Assembly: GCF_002288925.2 (NCBI RefSeq)
Contig: NW_022097993.1
Coordinates: 13,332,615 to 13,396,614 of the forward strand
DNA from: Delphinapterus leucas
Lineage: Eukaryota > Chordata > Mammalia > Artiodactyla > Monodontidae
Reading direction: 5' to 3'
Length of the DNA stretch: 64,000 nucleotides
Shown here: positions 61,052 through 64,000 of the stretch, in pieces
Numbering within the stretch: the stretch's first letter is position 1
How the letters are laid out: each line of letters opens with the position of its first letter
Translations under genes and position numbers: made by a program
The notes under the pieces: generated by a model
What the model saw: only the letters and a program-made list of their open reading frames with translations
Told to the model about the DNA's origin: nothing
The model's database searches: none

Positions 61052-61377
61052 CTGCATTGTCCAATATGACAGTTAATAGCACAAGTGACAATTGGTCCTT
61101 TAAAGTATGATCACCATATTTATATATTCTAATCTAGATTCATTTGTTCTGAAAGTATAAAATACCACATTTCAAAAGCAGTTTAAAAATTAATATAAAT
61201 AATATTAATTTTATTGATAACATTTATAAAAACTATTATTTTGGATATATTAGGTAAACTAAATTGAACTTAAATAGTAATATAATTTAACCACTTTTTT
61301 TAACTTTTTTAATGTGGCTTCTAGAGAATTTAAATTTTTTTACATGTCTTGTATTATATTTCTAGTGGACAGCATAT
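61052..61377. mobile_element. Non-autonomous hAT-Charlie-like DNA transposon
   Basis: The ends are inverted: left CTGCATTGTCCAATATGAC; right, read in reverse, ATATGCTGTCCACTAGAAAT then ATAATAC. Both match the terminal CAGCGCTGTCCAATA of a known mammalian family. The 8-base flanks are CTCTAGAG (61044-61051) and TTCTAGAA (61378-61385), fitting the nTCTAGAn target duplication typical of this hAT group. The interior is A/T-rich without an open frame, so it depended on another copy's transposase. I cannot name the exact family. Confidence 0.75.
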
Positions 61378-61885
61378 TTCTAGAACAGACTAACCTTTCT
61401 TGCATTTCAGAAACTTTTATTTTTCTTTCTAGTTGTCTTCTCTTTAGTATATTCTCCCACCAAATTTTCACCTGACTATTTCTCAGATCTCACTTCAAAT
61501 TATATCTGTGCAAAGTGCCTTTGCTTGATCAGCCTAGATAGACTCTAATAACTCCCTGGCTTTACCTTATTTATTTCTAATAATATTTCTTACTTCCTTT
61601 AATTCTTAGTCCTTGTAATGCTTGAGGGTCTCCTGGGGAGGTTGGGGCTGGCTGTAACTCACTCTGGGGGCAAGGACACTGGGATTAGAGGCCCCAGGGA
61701 TTATCAATTGGTTTATAATTCTTAGAAATCATTATTATCAAAATTTTGGTCACCTATGAGTTAACTAAAGGAGAGACCTTGTCTATACTGTTAATTTCTA
61801 GGCCCTGGACTCCTATCATAGTGACTGGTAAATTGTAGATTCTCAATTTATAGTTATTGGCTAATTGAGATACTGAATGACTTAC

Positions 61886-64000
61886 TTGTTGCCTATCTAT
61901 GATGCCATTCTTTGAACTTCTACTTTAACTCACTCAAAGCCTAACACTTTCCCCAAATTGGAGAAAACCATTTCAGTTGATGTGGTGGTAAAGAGTGTGT
62001 GAATAGGACTGTGGAAAAGATAAACTATGATACTCATATCTGTCATCTTAATGAACATGTGTCTAGCTTCATTTCTCATTGTCATGAGGGAAAACACATA
62101 AGAGTTTCCTTGGCTTTTGAATTTCTCAAGGAGATTTTACATAATCTTGGGTACATATTAATTATTCAATAGATTCATGTTGATTTTTTTTTTCATGATC
62201 CACAGGGAGCAGATGCAGCAAGTCTTTAATTGAAACTGATTCTTTTAGAGCACATATAGATTCAGCTGTAGTCAGTTTCTGTACAAAGATTCCCATGGAA
62301 ACTCACAAAAAGGGAGGCAAAAGGAGAAACAAAGATATTAAATCATTTTAGGCTCACCAAATGATATCCATTTGAATGCCTTACTTTCTTGTTCTTTTAC
62401 ATGAACTAGATACTTAGCTGTTTTCTTAAGTTTTGATTAATATTATATTTCCAAAGTTAAATCATCATAAATGCATTTGTTGTGGCAGTTCTAAAATATA
62501 AGGAGGAGACATAAAGAAATGCAGTGCAGAGACTGATGAATTCATAGACTCCTCCGCTGGAGTCCTGCTTTCCACAGAAATAATTATTTTCCTTTATTAT
62601 TTGGTGCTGGCAACTGGATAGAGAGAAGTTGCTTCTTCTTAGGCTGCTTTCTGGGGTGAAGGAAACTACTTCTTAGCTTGTGTAGAGGACAAAGAGATGT
62701 ACCTTCCAGATTTCCCTTCAAGAAAGGATACACCGGCTTCTACGAGTGTGGTTACCCAACGGCCTCCAACTCTTAGCATCCTCGCGGTCAGCCTCAGCTT
62801 TCAAGCTGAGGTAACCCTCTTCTTGGAGTGGCTGCCAGTCAGTGATTGAAAAAGTAGTGGTCCAAGGGCCCACCTTGTACCCAAGATGGCACTCTTGCAA
62901 CAGGCAAGCCTTGCTCTGAAGCTTCCTCTTGGGCTAATAGGGCCTTTGTCAGATCTAGCCATTCCTTCCTCTTTCCTTCATTGGTGTTACTTCCCATTAA
63001 CAAGAATTGTACACCCAACTCTGACCCAGGGTCTGCTTCCTGGAGAGCTCGAACTGCAGTCCTTGTGTTGTCTGCCCTGGACCCATAGTAGCTGTCCCAT
63101 GATGTCTATCTGTAAATCACCTAGGAAAGGAACAACCACAACAGAAACAGCACATCTTCCTCCATCTGCCTCCCACCCTCTTCCCTACCTTCTTCCTTTC
63201 CCCATTCCTCCCTTTCTTTCTTCTTATTTCCTTCAAAAAATATTTACCAGGCACTCAGGCCCAAGATATACAATGGTAAAGAAGAGCTATAATATATAAT
63301 GTCTACTCTCACAGGTGTCTACTCACTAGTAAGACTTGATTTTAAATATTTTGGGTCAGAACACCTTTGGAAAATTTGGAAAAAAATATAGACATGATCT
63401 CCTTTAAAGAAATATATACACAGTCAAAAATTTTGCATTTCAGGTTGTTATTTACCAAAGAAAGTGGACTTTGTATATACCAAAGACCTATAAGGATCAA
63501 CTTCTGTTATTTTAGAGGACAATCAGAATTACCTTCTTAAAGATGTCTATTTACCTAAGTCTTGATTTGCTAAGTTAGAAGAATCTGGAAATCTGGAGGA
63601 AATAAATGTTTTAGGTAAACCTTATGGATGTGGGAATCATTAGTATAGGTCACATAATCAAGACACCCACTGTTACTTAGACATGGCATGTTGTCAATGT
63701 AGGTCCAGTCTGTGCAGTTTAAAGAAAAAAGTACTGTATGAAACATAAACATCTAAGCTAATGAAATATTTTCTCTTGTAGATATGTATGCATACAGCAA
63801 AAGAACAATATTTCAGTCTACTATATTGCACAAATATTCCAGAAAACAAATTAACTTTTTCTAGAAATACATTTGTTCATTCAATTATGGACTTTAAGTA
63901 AAATAGAACTTTGTAGAATTAAAGCAGCCACAGCTGACTTTTATTTTTTTAGAGGGAGAAGCTGGGTAGAAAAAATTGGTTGGATGTTTTAAGTGTTTGT
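61886..64000. other. AT-rich DNA without genes; faint L2 trace
   Basis: A minus-strand L2 3'-end trace may lie at 63225-63335 (AATATTTACCAGGCACTCAG, then AGATATACAATGGTAAAGAA). The 137-codon frame at 62886-63299 runs into this trace and has no known domain, so I do not call it a gene. The patch at 62700-63110 is more GC-rich and may be another old repeat. Confidence 0.45.

Larger units (their letters stand above)
59690..61885 (+). repeat. L2 LINE fossil with several nested insertions
   Basis: L2-like pieces appear in consensus order on the plus strand: about 59690-59960 (CTATACGCTGATGCCTCCAA, CATTCTTAACTCTTCATAC); 60310-60529 (TACCTCCAAAATATATATCC, CCATTCTCTACACAGCACAC); 60856-61043 (AACTCTCCAGTGACTCCTAC, AGGCACTATTTGATCTG); 61390-61625 (CTCAGATCTCACTTCAAATT); and the 3' end at about 61760-61885 (GAGACCTTGTCTATACTGTT, TAGATTCTCAATTTATAGTT). 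The gaps are filled by an L1 tail, a MaLR LTR, an hAT element and two short unassigned stretches (59960-60156 and 61626-61760). The coding frames are destroyed. Confidence 0.65.

Noticed and set aside
62886..63299. 137-codon open frame as a candidate gene
   Set aside because: It shows no known domain and runs into an L2-like trace at its 3' end. The composition is Pro/Ser/Leu-rich, as expected from C/T-rich DNA.

Overview
This window is nuclear DNA of a mammal, almost certainly a cetacean (whale or dolphin). The evidence is several copies of the tRNA-derived CHR-type SINE, whose CHR-2-like form is characteristic of whales and dolphins, alongside placental-mammal L1, MIR, L2, MaLR LTR and hAT-Charlie relics. 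The DNA is AT-rich. I see no cellular protein-coding exon, no tRNA, rRNA or snRNA gene and no CRISPR array. All long open frames that I can recognise belong to decayed L1 retrotransposons. It reads as a gene desert or the inside of a long intron.

Layout. 1-1887 is the 5' UTR end of an L1 on the minus strand whose body lies outside the window. 5601-5817 is a CHR SINE. 7315-8010 is a MIR split by an LTR-like repeat. 8444-15376 is a nearly full-length minus-strand L1 with an 18-bp target-site duplication (TSD) and a nested SINE. 16262-17796 is an older L1. 18615-19118 is a MLT1-type LTR. 23197-24774 holds two SINEs and an inverted (twin-primed) L1. 29771-30223 is a plus-strand L1 tail with a TG/TA microsatellite. 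31959-36401 is a minus-strand L1 composite with two 3' ends in tandem. SINEs lie at 38678, 44804 and 45464. L2 and MIR fossils are scattered from 41 to 44 kb. 48150-49012 is a retroviral-type solo LTR broken by an L1. 56282-56945 is another L1 with a TSD. 59690-61885 is an L2 fossil carrying an L1 tail, a MaLR LTR and an hAT-Charlie element. The rest is unique-looking AT-rich DNA.

There are no genes working together here. The content is a layered history of retrotransposition. The most informative points are the TSD-bounded L1 with a changed reverse-transcriptase motif, a sense-strand upstream open frame shared by two L1 5' UTRs, the twin-priming inversion, the tandem L1 3' ends, and the multi-layer nest in the 60-62 kb region. 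I found no convincing new biological system. Element family names come from recognition of consensus-like stretches without a database search.
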